Source of the DNA: Mycobacteroides sp. CBMA 271
GTDB taxonomy: Bacteria > Actinomycetota > Actinomycetes > Mycobacteriales > Mycobacteriaceae
NCBI RefSeq assembly: GCF_009729205.1
Contig: NZ_VTHB01000008.1
Span: 124,001 to 188,000 of the forward strand
Length of the DNA: 64,000 nucleotides
Reading direction: 5' to 3'
Shown here: in pieces, positions 50,092 to 59,066 of the stretch
Layout: each line of letters opens with the position of its first letter
Numbering within the stretch: position 1 is the first letter of the stretch
Program-made: the position numbers and the translations under genes
The notes under the pieces: generated by a model
Told to the model about the DNA's origin: nothing
Database searches by the model: none
What the model saw: the letters and a program-made list of their open reading frames with translations, nothing else

Positions 50092-53000
50092 GTGACCGGC
50101 CCCGACGAGTCACCCACGAGCCGCGCGCGCGAAGAGGCACCGGATTCGGTGCCCGACTCCGCGCCTCCCCCGACATCTCACGAGGGTCCGGCCCACCCCG
50201 TGCCACCGCAATATCTCCTCGGCAAGTCCGCGCCTCCCTCGCGCACCCTGATCGACATCCTCTACTCGACGGCCGCGGAGAATCCCGATGCTCCCGCCAT
50301 CGACGACGGCACCGTGCAGCTCACCTACTCCGAACTGATCGCCGACGTGCAGGCAAGCGTGGAATGGCTGGGCTCGCGCGGAATCGGGCGCGGTGACAGG
50401 GTCGGCATCCGCATGCCCTCGGGCAGCTACTCGCTCTACGTGGCGATCCTGGCGACCCTGGCTGCGGGGGCCGCATACGTTCCCGTCGACGCCGACGATC
50501 CCGAAGAGCGCGCGGCGCTGGTATTTGGTGAGGCGCAGGTGGCCGCGATCATCACCCCCGATGGGCTGGTTCGTGGCCCAGGGTCCTCACGAGGCTGGCG
50601 CGCAACAGAACCATCACCCCGCGACGACGCGTGGATCATCTTCACTTCCGGTTCCACCGGCACCCCTAAGGGTGTCGCGGTGACGCATCGCAATGCCGCT
50701 GCCTTCGTCGACGCCGAAGCACAGATGTTCCTGCAGGAAAACCCGATTGGCCCAGACGACAGGGTGCTCGCGGGGCTGTCAGTGGCCTTCGACGCCTCGT
50801 GTGAAGAGATGTGGCTCGCCTGGCGCTATGGCGCCTGCCTGGTACCCGCACCGCGTTCCCTGGTGCGCAGCGGCATGGATCTGGGCCCATGGCTGGTGTC
50901 CCGCGATGTCACCGTCGTATCGACGGTGCCCACCCTGGCCGCACTGTGGCCGGCTGAAGCACTGGAGGCAGTGCGCCTGCTGATTTTCGGCGGCGAGGCC
51001 TGCCCACCGGACCTGGCCGAGCGGCTGGCTACCGGAGAAGACGGTGCCGCACGCGAGGTGTGGAATACCTATGGCCCCACCGAGGCCACCGTGGTGGCCT
51101 GCGCGGCGAGGTTGGACGGAATCAGCCCCGTAAGCATCGGATTGCCGCTGCCCGGCTGGGATTTGGCGGTAGTGGATGCCAAGGGCAATCAGGTGGCCTA
51201 CGGCGAGATCGGTGAGCTGGTCATTGGCGGCATCGGCTTGGCCAAGTATCTCGACCCGGAGAAAGACGCCGAAAAGTACGCTCCCCTAGATACTTTGGGA
51301 TGGTCGCGGGCATACCGCAGCGGCGATCTGGTGCGCCTGGAGTCCGACGGGCTGTACTTCCAGGGCCGCGCCGATGATCAGGTGAAGGTCGGCGGTCGGC
51401 GGATCGAACTCGGCGAGGTGGACGCAGCCCTGGTCAACCTGCCCGGGGTGAGCGGCGGCGCCGCCGCGGTGCGCAAGACCGCCAGCGGCACCCCACTGCT
51501 CGTCGGCTACATCGCTAGCGCCGACCCCAACTTCGATATCGCCGCCGCCCGCGCCAGCCTGGCCGCATCACTTCCCGCGGCACTAGTGCCACGACTGGTC
51601 AAACTGGACGAACTACCCACCCGCACATCGGGAAAGGTCGACCGCAACGCATTGCCGTGGCCTCCGCCGGGGGCCAGCGCCGATGACGACGCCGCCGACC
51701 TGGGCGGCACCATGGGCTGGCTCGCCGGATTATGGCGCGACATTCTGGCCGCCCCGATCGACGGGCCCGCGGCCGACTTCTTCGCGCTCGGCGGCGGATC
51801 GCTCTCCGCGGCGCAGTTGGTCGCGGCACTGCGGCAGCGCTATCCGCAGGTAACCGTCGCCGATCTGTACGACCAGCCGAGGCTCGGATCGCTGGCCACC
51901 TATCTGGATGAGCTGGCCCCTCCCGTCGAGGTCGAACCACGGATCGTCAAGCCGGTCCCGCGACTAGCCGAGCTGACACAGCTTGCCGCGACGGTTCCGC
52001 TGACCACACTCACCGGTCTGCAGTGGGTGACCTGGCTTGCCCTGGCCAACAATGCATTTGCGACATTCAGCCACGTTCCATGGCTGGTCACCGTCAACTG
52101 GTGGGTAGTGCTGGCGGCATTCTTGCTCTTCATCACCCCCCTGGGTCGCATGAGCATCACCGTCATCGGGGCCCGGCTGCTGCTATCCGGCGTCAAGCCC
52201 GGCACCTACGAACGCGGCGGGAGTGTGCATCTGCGGGTGTGGATCGCCGACCGGCTTGCCACCGCCAGCGGTGCCGAGAACCTTTCTGGCGCACCGTGGA
52301 TGGTGTACTACGCAAGGGCCCTGGGAGCGCGTGTCGGCAATGGCGTCGACCTGCACTCCTCACCGCCGGTAACCGGCTGGCTCACCCTGGGGCACCGAAG
52401 TTCCGTCGAACCCGAGGTCGATCTGTCCGGGCATTGGGTGGACGGCGACAAATTCCATGTCGGCCCCATAGTCATCGGTGATGACGCCACCGTGGGCGCC
52501 CGAACCACCCTGCTTCCCGGTGCGGTCATCGGCAAGAACGCTGACGTGGCGCCGGGTTCCGGTGTCGTTGGGCGGGTGAAGAACGGCCAGTACTGGAAGG
52601 GCTCACCGGCCGTAAAGTCCGGCAAGGCCCGGCACCCGTGGCCCGATTATCGACCACCCCGTGCCGCACAGTGGATTGCGATCTACGGCATCACCTCCGT
52701 CCTGATCGGCGGGCTGCCCCTGCTGGCGCTGGCGGCCGGACTGGCGGTGGTGGCGTTCGGCATCAGAGACGCCGCCACGATCTGTGAAGCCATTGTGCCC
52801 GCACTCATCTGGACGCCGGGCGCAGCGCTGGTCAGTGTGCTCGTCTACGCCGGCATCACCGTCGTCCTGGTGCGGCTGCTGTCGATCGGCGTGCACGAGG
52901 GATACCACCCCGTCCGCAGTCGGCAGGGATGGCAACTGTGGGGCACCGAACGCCTGATGGACGCCGCCCGCAACTACCTGTTCCCCATCTACGCGAGCCT

Positions 53001-54105
53001 GCTGACTCCGTGGTGGCTGCGCATTCTGGGCGCGAAAATCGGTAAGGACACCGAAATTTCGACGGCGCTACTGGTACCGAAGTTCACCGAGGTTGACGAC
53101 GGAGCCTTCCTGGCCGACGACACCATGGTCGCCTCCTACGAGCTGGGCGGCGGTTGGATTCACATCGCCAAGGCCCGAATCGGCAAGCGCGCCTTCCTGG
53201 GAAACTCCGGGATCACCCAGCCCGGCCGCAAGGTCCCCAATGATGCGCTGGTCGCCGTACTCTCGGCGGCCCCGCACAAGGCGAAGTCGGGCTCTTCCTG
53301 GATCGGCAGCCCGCCGAAGCGGCTGCGCCGCAAGGCCGATGACGCGGATGCCACGCTCACCTTCGAGCCGCCATTCCGCCTCAAGGTCATGCGCGGAATC
53401 GTGGAAACCTGCCGCATCATCCCGATCATCGTGACGTTCGGGATCGGCGTCGGAGTGCTGCTAACCCTGCAGACGATCGCCATCCGTTTCAACTTCTGGG
53501 TGGCCGCCGCGCTGAGCGGCGTGGTGCTCCTGGTTGCGGGACTGGTGGCCGGAGTGGTGAGCGTGGTGGCCAAGTGGGTGGTGGTGGGTCGCACCCGGGC
53601 CGTGGAGAAGCCGCTATGGTCATCGTTCGTCTGGCGCAACGAGGTTGCCGATACGTTCGTGGAAACCGTTGCTGCCGTGTGGTTTGCGCGGGCGGCCTCG
53701 GGAACGGCGATGCAGAACTGGTGGCTGCGCGGTCTGGGTGCCAAGATCGGCCGCGGGGTGTGGTGCGAGACCTACTGGCTGCCCGAGGCCGACCTGGTGA
53801 CTCTGGGTAAGGGCGCCACCGTGAATCGTGGCTGCGTGGTGCAGACGCATCTGTTCCACGATCGGATCATGCGGATGGACACCGTCGTCCTCGGCGAGGG
53901 CGCCACCCTGGGGCCGCATTGCGTTGCACTGCCTGCCGCCGAGCTCGGCGCGGGGGCCACCGTCGGTCCGGCCTCGCTGGTGGTGCGCGGTGACGTGGTT
54001 CCCCCGTCCACCCGGTGGCAGGGCAACCCGATTTCGCCGTGGGGCAAGCTGGACCCGATGGCACCAAAGAAATCCAAGGCCGGCAAGGGATCTAAAGCCG
54101 CATGA
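50092..54105 (+). CDS. Pls/PosA-type single-module nonribosomal peptide synthetase, predicted lysine-activating
   Basis: 1337 residues from GTG 50092 (GAGGAG upstream; the longer frame to 49693 is rejected). Order: adenylation domain 55-525 with IIFTSGSTGTPKG, NTYGPTEATV, YRSGDLVRLE and TSGKVDRNAL; carrier domain 540-610 with Ser570 in ALGGGSLSA; then three blocks of paired membrane helices alternating with left-handed-beta-helix acyltransferase-like segments. There is no condensation or thioesterase domain. This is the epsilon-poly-lysine synthetase layout. The code residues D234, A235, E238, S277, I298, G300, T326, V334, V335 and K515 fit lysine. Expected to build a short isopeptide polymer at the membrane. 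Confidence 0.9.
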   Translation: MTGPDESPTSRAREEAPDSVPDSAPPPTSHEGPAHPVPPQYLLGKSAPPSRTLIDILYSTAAENPDAPAIDDGTVQLTYSELIADVQASVEWLGSRGIGRGDRVGIRMPSGSYSLYVAILATLAAGAAYVPVDADDPEERAALVFGEAQVAAIITPDGLVRGPGSSRGWRATEPSPRDDAWIIFTSGSTGTPKGVAVTHRNAAAFVDAEAQMFLQENPIGPDDRVLAGLSVAFDASCEEMWLAWRYGACLVPAPRSLVRSGMDLGPWLVSRDVTVVSTVPTLAALWPAEALEAVRLLIFGGEACPPDLAERLATGEDGAAREVWNTYGPTEATVVACAARLDGISPVSIGLPLPGWDLAVVDAKGNQVAYGEIGELVIGGIGLAKYLDPEKDAEKYAPLDTLGWSRAYRSGDLVRLESDGLYFQGRADDQVKVGGRRIELGEVDAALVNLPGVSGGAAAVRKTASGTPLLVGYIASADPNFDIAAARASLAASLPAALVPRLVKLDELPTRTSGKVDRNALPWPPPGASADDDAADLGGTMGWLAGLWRDILAAPIDGPAADFFALGGGSLSAAQLVAALRQRYPQVTVADLYDQPRLGSLATYLDELAPPVEVEPRIVKPVPRLAELTQLAATVPLTTLTGLQWVTWLALANNAFATFSHVPWLVTVNWWVVLAAFLLFITPLGRMSITVIGARLLLSGVKPGTYERGGSVHLRVWIADRLATASGAENLSGAPWMVYYARALGARVGNGVDLHSSPPVTGWLTLGHRSSVEPEVDLSGHWVDGDKFHVGPIVIGDDATVGARTTLLPGAVIGKNADVAPGSGVVGRVKNGQYWKGSPAVKSGKARHPWPDYRPPRAAQWIAIYGITSVLIGGLPLLALAAGLAVVAFGIRDAATICEAIVPALIWTPGAALVSVLVYAGITVVLVRLLSIGVHEGYHPVRSRQGWQLWGTERLMDAARNYLFPIYASLLTPWWLRILGAKIGKDTEISTALLVPKFTEVDDGAFLADDTMVASYELGGGWIHIAKARIGKRAFLGNSGITQPGRKVPNDALVAVLSAAPHKAKSGSSWIGSPPKRLRRKADDADATLTFEPPFRLKVMRGIVETCRIIPIIVTFGIGVGVLLTLQTIAIRFNFWVAAALSGVVLLVAGLVAGVVSVVAKWVVVGRTRAVEKPLWSSFVWRNEVADTFVETVAAVWFARAASGTAMQNWWLRGLGAKIGRGVWCETYWLPEADLVTLGKGATVNRGCVVQTHLFHDRIMRMDTVVLGEGATLGPHCVALPAAELGAGATVGPASLVVRGDVVPPSTRWQGNPISPWGKLDPMAPKKSKAGKGSKAA

Positions 54106-55454
54106 CCAAACCAGGCAAGAAGGCAGCCAAACGGCTCCCCCCACGGCCTCCCGTCATCGACCCCTACCTTCCGCAGAACGGCAACTACGGATACCGGGTG
54201 TCCCGCTACGAGCTGGATCTGGAATACAAGGTGGCCATCAACCGGCTAACCGGTAGCGCGACCATCACCGCCGTCACCCTCGCCACACTCAAGGAGTTCA
54301 CCCTCGATCTCGCCGATACTCTCGGCGTCTCAAAGGTAACTGTGAATGGCAGGCGTCCAGCACATTTCGGACACCGCGCCGGCAAGGTCACTGTCAAGCT
54401 GGTTACCGCCATTCCGGCCGGGGCGGCCATGACGATCGTGATTCGTTACGGCGGATCACCGCGCCCCATCAACACCATGTGGGGAGATGTCGGATTCGAG
54501 GAGCTATCCAACGGGGCGCTGGTTGCCGGGCAGCCGAACGGCGCCGCATCCTGGTTCCCCTGTGACGATCACCCCAGTTCCAAGGCAAGCTATCGCTTCA
54601 TCATCAGCAGCGACAGTCCGTATTGCGTTATCTCGAATGGGGAGTTGATATCCCGACGCGTGCGGGCCACGCACACCATCTGGACCTACGAGCAGCCCGA
54701 GCCGATGGCGCCGTACCTGGCGACCCTGCAAATCGGCGACTACCAAACGCTCAAGCTCGCCAAGAACCCCGTCTCGATGAGCGCCGCCCTGCCGTCACGC
54801 TTGCGCGATCGGTTTGAGCACGACTTCGGCAGGCAGCCGCAAATGATGAAACTGTTCATCAAGCTGTTCGGCCCCTACCCATTTGCCGCCGGATACACCG
54901 TGGTGGTTACCGACGACGAGCTCGATATCCCCCTCGAAGCTCAGGGGGTTTCGGTGTTCGGCGCCAACCACTGCAATGGGGATCGGCACTCCGAACGGCT
55001 CGTCGCGCACGAGTTGGCACACCAGTGGTTCGGCAACAGCGTCACCGCGCGCCGCTGGCGCGACATTTGGCTCCACGAAGGGTTCGCCTGTTACGCCGAA
55101 TGGCTGTGGTCGGAGGAATCCGGTGGACCGTCGGCCGATGCGCGTGCCCGCCACTATCACCAGAAGCTCAAGGACCTTCCGCAAGACTTGATTCTGGCCG
55201 ACCCGAGCCCGCAGCTGATGTTCGACGATCGCGTGTACAAGCGTGGAGCGCTGACATTGCACGCGTTGCGCCTGCGTCTCGGTGAGACGAAATTCTTTGC
55301 GCTACTACAGGACTGGACCACCCGATACCGGTACTGCACCGTCATCACCGATGACTTCACGGGCCTGGCCGCCGCATACTCCGACGAATCGCTGCGGCCA
55401 CTGTGGTCCGCGTGGCTGCACGAGAAACAACTCCCGCCGTTGGATCGGAAGTGA
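54102..55454 (+). CDS. M1-family zinc metallopeptidase
   Basis: 450 residues, shorter than full aminopeptidase N because the C-terminal helical domain is missing. The zinc site HEXXH-18-E is complete: HELAH at 303-307 and Glu326 in LHEGFACYAEWLW; the substrate Tyr region YKRGALTLHALR follows. The usual GAMEN exopeptidase motif is replaced by LEAQG. No signal peptide, but a basic N-terminus (KPGKKAAKR). ATG 54102 overlaps the synthetase stop by four bases. It may process or degrade the synthetase product. Confidence 0.9.
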   Translation: MTKPGKKAAKRLPPRPPVIDPYLPQNGNYGYRVSRYELDLEYKVAINRLTGSATITAVTLATLKEFTLDLADTLGVSKVTVNGRRPAHFGHRAGKVTVKLVTAIPAGAAMTIVIRYGGSPRPINTMWGDVGFEELSNGALVAGQPNGAASWFPCDDHPSSKASYRFIISSDSPYCVISNGELISRRVRATHTIWTYEQPEPMAPYLATLQIGDYQTLKLAKNPVSMSAALPSRLRDRFEHDFGRQPQMMKLFIKLFGPYPFAAGYTVVVTDDELDIPLEAQGVSVFGANHCNGDRHSERLVAHELAHQWFGNSVTARRWRDIWLHEGFACYAEWLWSEESGGPSADARARHYHQKLKDLPQDLILADPSPQLMFDDRVYKRGALTLHALRLRLGETKFFALLQDWTTRYRYCTVITDDFTGLAAAYSDESLRPLWSAWLHEKQLPPLDRK

Positions 55455-56713
55455 CCGACGCCGGTCCCAGCACCCGCTCCAGCGTCGCACGGATCGGTGT
55501 CGCCACGGCAATCAGCGCGATCTGCGGCTACACCGTGCTCTACCTGGCGGCCCGCGAGCTTGGCCCCGCGTTGTTCTCGGTATTCGGAGTATTTTGGGGC
55601 GCTTTCGGTTTGGTGACTGGTGCGGCCAACGGGCTGCTGCAGGAGACCACCCGCGAAGTGCGGCTCTCGCTGGCCCAGCGGGAACACTCGCCGCTGGCCA
55701 CCACCCTGCCGATCAGAATCGCATTCGCCTTCGCGATCGCATCCGTGGTCGGGATCGTCGGCACCGCACCGCTGTGGGCATCACACGTGTTCACCGAATT
55801 CCATTGGCTCAGCGTGGCATTGCTCGCCGGAGGGCTCGCCGGATTCTGCATGCACGCGACCACGCTGGGCGCACTGGCGGGGTCCAGTCGCTGGACCCAG
55901 TACGGCGTACTGATGGTGACCGATGCCGGAATCCGTTTGGTGGTAGCCGTTGTCACGTTCGTGGCCACCCTCGGACTCGTCGGATACCTCTGGGCCACGG
56001 TCGCCGGATCGGCGTCCTGGCTGCTACTCGCGGTGGTGTCGAAGCCCACGCGCGAGGCACTGAAGGTACCGGCACTCGTCGACATGATGGAGTTCCTGCG
56101 CGGCGCCCGGCATTCGATCGCCGCGGCCGCGGCCAGCGCCGTCCTGGTAATGGGATTCCCGGTGCTGCTGCAGTCGACCGCCGGTGATCTCGGCACCACC
56201 GGCGGTGTGGTGATCCTGGCCGTCACGCTGACCCGCGCCCCGCTTTTGGTGCCGCTGACGGCATTACAGGGCAACCTCATCGCCCATTTCGTGGACGAAC
56301 GGGATCGGCGCCTGCATGCATTGCTGACACCCGCGGCCATCATCGTGGGAGTCGGCGCGGTGGGCATCGCGCTGGCGGCATCCGTCGGCCCCTGGCTGCT
56401 GCGCACGGCCTTCGATCCGGCGTATCAGGCAGGCGGTCCGCTGCTGGGCTGGCTGACTGCAGGCGCGGTGATGATCGCACTCCTGACCCTGACCGGGGCC
56501 GCCGCCGTCGCACACGCCCGCCACCTCGCGTATTCGGCAGGGTGGGTCAGTGCCACCGTGGTATCGACCCTCTTGCTGCTGCTGCCGCTCGAGCTGGAGG
56601 AACGAACGGTCATTGCGTTGATCGGCGGACCCGTCGTCGGCATCGTTGTGCACGTGGTCGCGCTGGCGTTCTGGAGCGACAAGCCGGGGACGCTCGATCC
56701 CGCAATCGACTGA
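55451..56713 (+). CDS. Flippase-like multi-spanning membrane protein (Rv3630-like)
   Basis: 420 residues with about twelve predicted membrane helices and charged loops (ETTREVRLSLAQRE, HFVDERDRRLH), the layout of MATE/MVF or polysaccharide-flippase proteins. GTG 55451 overlaps the metallopeptidase TGA (GTGA), so it is coupled to that gene. M. tuberculosis has a similar membrane protein (Rv3630) before the Rv3631/Rv3632 glycosyltransferase pair. Cargo unknown: a lipid-linked sugar, or in this context the poly-lysine-like product. Confidence 0.82.
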   Translation: MTDAGPSTRSSVARIGVATAISAICGYTVLYLAARELGPALFSVFGVFWGAFGLVTGAANGLLQETTREVRLSLAQREHSPLATTLPIRIAFAFAIASVVGIVGTAPLWASHVFTEFHWLSVALLAGGLAGFCMHATTLGALAGSSRWTQYGVLMVTDAGIRLVVAVVTFVATLGLVGYLWATVAGSASWLLLAVVSKPTREALKVPALVDMMEFLRGARHSIAAAAASAVLVMGFPVLLQSTAGDLGTTGGVVILAVTLTRAPLLVPLTALQGNLIAHFVDERDRRLHALLTPAAIIVGVGAVGIALAASVGPWLLRTAFDPAYQAGGPLLGWLTAGAVMIALLTLTGAAAVAHARHLAYSAGWVSATVVSTLLLLLPLELEERTVIALIGGPVVGIVVHVVALAFWSDKPGTLDPAID

Positions 56714-56725
56714 GTTCTTTGCGCG

Positions 56726-56790
56726 AGTGTGCGCCTACGCAGACATTTCGGCCGAAATTTCTGTCTGAGCGCACATTCGGCGGCGCGCTT
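56726..56790. repeat. Imperfect long inverted repeat between convergent genes
   Basis: A 65-base dyad centred on the perfect palindrome TTTCGGCCGAAA (56746-56757). CAGACA (56740-56745) pairs with TGTCTG (56762-56767), and outer arms GTGTGCGC and GCGCACAT extend it. It lies in the 83-base gap between the convergent flippase and acyltransferase genes, so it likely serves as a two-way terminator. Its CGAGTGTG core recurs at the clpC1 terminator (13373-13438), which hints at a dispersed repeat family. Confidence 0.6.
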
Positions 56791-56796
56791 AACCCG

Positions 56797-58182
56797 TCAG
56801 ATCCCGGCGGCGTGCTCCAACGCCACGAGCGCGGCCTCAAGCCCGTCGGCCATCTCGTCGATATCGGGAGCGACCTCCGGCGTCGTGACGAATCCAAAGT
56901 CCATGTGCTCCATATAGGAGAAGCACGTGATGTTCAGGGCCACGTCCATGACGGGCGGTCCCAGCGGAATCATCGACTCCAGCCGAGCACCAGCCATATA
57001 GAGCGGGAACGGTGGTCCCGGGACGTTGGACAACACCAGGTTGATCGGCGCCAGATTCCGTGACAGCCCGCTGGCGGTATATGCCCGCGCCGCCAACTGC
57101 AGCAGCCCAGGCGGCGTCGTATCGGTGAGCCCCATGATCTGGTGCGCCGACATCGCCCGCGCCATTTCTTTGGCGCCCTGCGTACCCACGTAAATCGCCC
57201 GGATCCGCTCGGCCGGATCATCAATGTCCGTCGCCAGTGAGACGGTCATCGAGCTGATCTTGTTGCCGACCTCGCCACCGGTCTCCTCCGTGCGCACCGA
57301 GACCGGAATCTGGACCACGAGGGGCTCTTCCGGTAGCTCGTCGCGTTTGGCCAGATAGTCGCGAACCGCACCAGCAATGATCGCCAGCACGACATCGTTG
57401 ACCTTGACCCCGAATGCATCCTTGACGGCCTTGACGCGTGCCAGGTCAAGGCGTCCGCCGGCAATCCTCCGATGCGGCGATACCGCAGCGTTGAACCGGG
57501 TGTGCGGAGCTTCGAAGAACCGGGGCGTCTTGCGGGCCACACCGAACACCGCGAGCTGCTGCCGGACCGTTTGCTCGACCAATCGCGCGACCCGATACGG
57601 CGTCTTGACACCCACATTGATCAGCGCACTCAACAGGATGCGCTCGCGGCTCGGCAGACTCAGCCCCACCAGCGAGCCAACCGTCTCGTCAGGTGCGGGC
57701 CGGGGCTCGGGAGCGATATCCATCAAAATCTCGCCCAGCCCCGCGCCGGAGACACCGTCCACGATGGCGTGGTGCATCTTGGTCAACGTGGCGACGCGCC
57801 CACCCTCGACACCCTCGATGACCCATAGCTCCCAGAGCGGTCGCGACCTGTCGAGCTTGTAGGACATCAACCGGCCGGCCAGTTCTTCCAGCTCCTTGCG
57901 ACCGCCGGGCGCGGGCACACCGATGCGGCGGATGTGAAAGTCGGGGTCTAGCTCCTCGTCTTCGACAAACCACGGCCGGTCCAGTCCCAGCGGGACATCG
58001 GTGACCCGCCAGCGCAACTGCGGCATCGACGGAAGCCGCTCGATGATGAGGCTGCGCACCCGCTCGAAGCTGTAGTCCGGCGCATCGGTGGGGTCATAAA
58101 TCGACAGTCCCCCAATGTGCATGTGCCAGCCCGCCGTTTCGGCGTGCCAGAACGCCGCATCTACCCCAGACAGCCGTTGCAT
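56797..58182 (-). CDS. Wax ester synthase/diacylglycerol acyltransferase (WS/DGAT)
   Basis: 461 residues of the mycobacterial WS/DGAT (Tgs-like) family. The N-terminus MQRLSGVDAAFWHAETAGWHMHIGG and the acyltransferase motif HHAIVDG (H-H-x-x-x-D-G) in TKMHHAIVDGVSG mark the catalytic domain, and the C-terminal half has FNAAVSPHRRIAGGRLDL and NLVLSNVPGP. It esterifies acyl-CoA to long alcohols or diacylglycerol at the membrane. Divergent from the glycosyltransferase gene, with a near-perfect palindrome in between. Confidence 0.93.
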   Translation of the reverse strand: MQRLSGVDAAFWHAETAGWHMHIGGLSIYDPTDAPDYSFERVRSLIIERLPSMPQLRWRVTDVPLGLDRPWFVEDEELDPDFHIRRIGVPAPGGRKELEELAGRLMSYKLDRSRPLWELWVIEGVEGGRVATLTKMHHAIVDGVSGAGLGEILMDIAPEPRPAPDETVGSLVGLSLPSRERILLSALINVGVKTPYRVARLVEQTVRQQLAVFGVARKTPRFFEAPHTRFNAAVSPHRRIAGGRLDLARVKAVKDAFGVKVNDVVLAIIAGAVRDYLAKRDELPEEPLVVQIPVSVRTEETGGEVGNKISSMTVSLATDIDDPAERIRAIYVGTQGAKEMARAMSAHQIMGLTDTTPPGLLQLAARAYTASGLSRNLAPINLVLSNVPGPPFPLYMAGARLESMIPLGPPVMDVALNITCFSYMEHMDFGFVTTPEVAPDIDEMADGLEAALVALEHAAGI

Positions 58183-58255
58183 GGCGGCAACATTAGTGCC
58201 GCCACCCTCCGCTTCCAGCGAAATGGCAGGACTGGTCGGCGACGAGGCCTGAAAT

Positions 58256-58276
58256 GAACTTTGATGTCAAAAGTTC
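58256..58276. promoter_or_regulatory. Near-perfect 21-base palindrome between WS/DGAT and glycosyltransferase genes
   Basis: GAACTTTGATGTCAAAAGTTC is the 21-base element; arms GAACTTT and AAAGTTC (7 bases each) are perfect, and the inner TTGA/TCAA also pair, with one extra A breaking full symmetry. It is 74 bases upstream of the WS/DGAT start and 80 upstream of the glycosyltransferase start. An operator for a dimeric regulator is likely; the protein is not in this window. Confidence 0.55.
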
Positions 58277-58355
58277 GGTGATCAAGCACCCGTCTGTGCA
58301 ACGCTCACGCTGGTAGAAACGGGCCATTTGGGCCACCGGTGCTACCTTGATCCCA

Positions 58356-59066
58356 GTGAGCATCCCAGGGAGCAACAGCGCCAATGCTGATACCTGGCTG
58401 GTCATCCCCGCCTACAACGAGGGACCAGTCATCGCCGACGTCATCGCCGCGGCGCTCGGCACGTTCCCCAACATCGTGTGTGTGGACGACGGCAGTGCCG
58501 ACCGCTCCGCAGCCCTTGCACACGGCGCCGGAGCGCACGTGGTCCGTCATCCCGTCAATCTGGGGCAGGGCGCAGCGATTCAGACCGGTGTCGAATATGC
58601 GCGTGCACAGCCTGGCGCCCAAATCTTCGTCACCTTCGACGCCGACGGCCAACATCAGGTCAAGGATGTCGTGGCGATGGTCGATAGGCTGCGACTGGAG
58701 CCGCTCGACATCATCGTCGGCACCCGGTTCGGTGCCGGGTCGGCACCCGGCCACGTGCCGCTGATCAAACGGGTGGTGCTGAAAACCGTTGTGCTGCTGA
58801 GCCCCCGCACTCGCCGCCTCAATCTGACCGACGCCCACAACGGTCTGCGTGTCTTCAACCGAACCGTCGCGAACGGCCTCACCATCACCATGAACGGTAT
58901 GGGCCACGCCAGCGAGTTCATCGCGTTGATCGCCGAAAATCATTGGCGGGTCGCCGAACAACCCGTTGACATCCTCTATACCGAGTATTCGATGGCCAAG
59001 GGCCAGTCGCTGATCAACGGGGTCAACATCATGTTCGATACCGCCTTCCGCAGGAGGTTGCCGTGA
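58356..59066 (+). CDS. GT2 polyprenyl-phosphate glycosyltransferase (Rv3631/PpgS-like)
   Basis: 236 residues. GT2 fold: WLVIPAYNEGPVIADVIAAAL, the nucleotide-binding VDDGSADRS and the catalytic D-A-D-G-Q (VTFDADGQHQ), followed by LKTVVLLSPRTRRLNLTDAHNGLR. It lacks the C-terminal membrane helices of longer DPM synthases and probably relies on its partner. GTG 58356 is preferred over TTG 58347. The order flippase/GT2/DUF2304 corresponds to Rv3630-Rv3632; Rv3631 makes polyprenyl-phospho-N-acetylgalactosamine, so the donor may be UDP-GalNAc. Confidence 0.88.
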   Translation: MSIPGSNSANADTWLVIPAYNEGPVIADVIAAALGTFPNIVCVDDGSADRSAALAHGAGAHVVRHPVNLGQGAAIQTGVEYARAQPGAQIFVTFDADGQHQVKDVVAMVDRLRLEPLDIIVGTRFGAGSAPGHVPLIKRVVLKTVVLLSPRTRRLNLTDAHNGLRVFNRTVANGLTITMNGMGHASEFIALIAENHWRVAEQPVDILYTEYSMAKGQSLINGVNIMFDTAFRRRLP

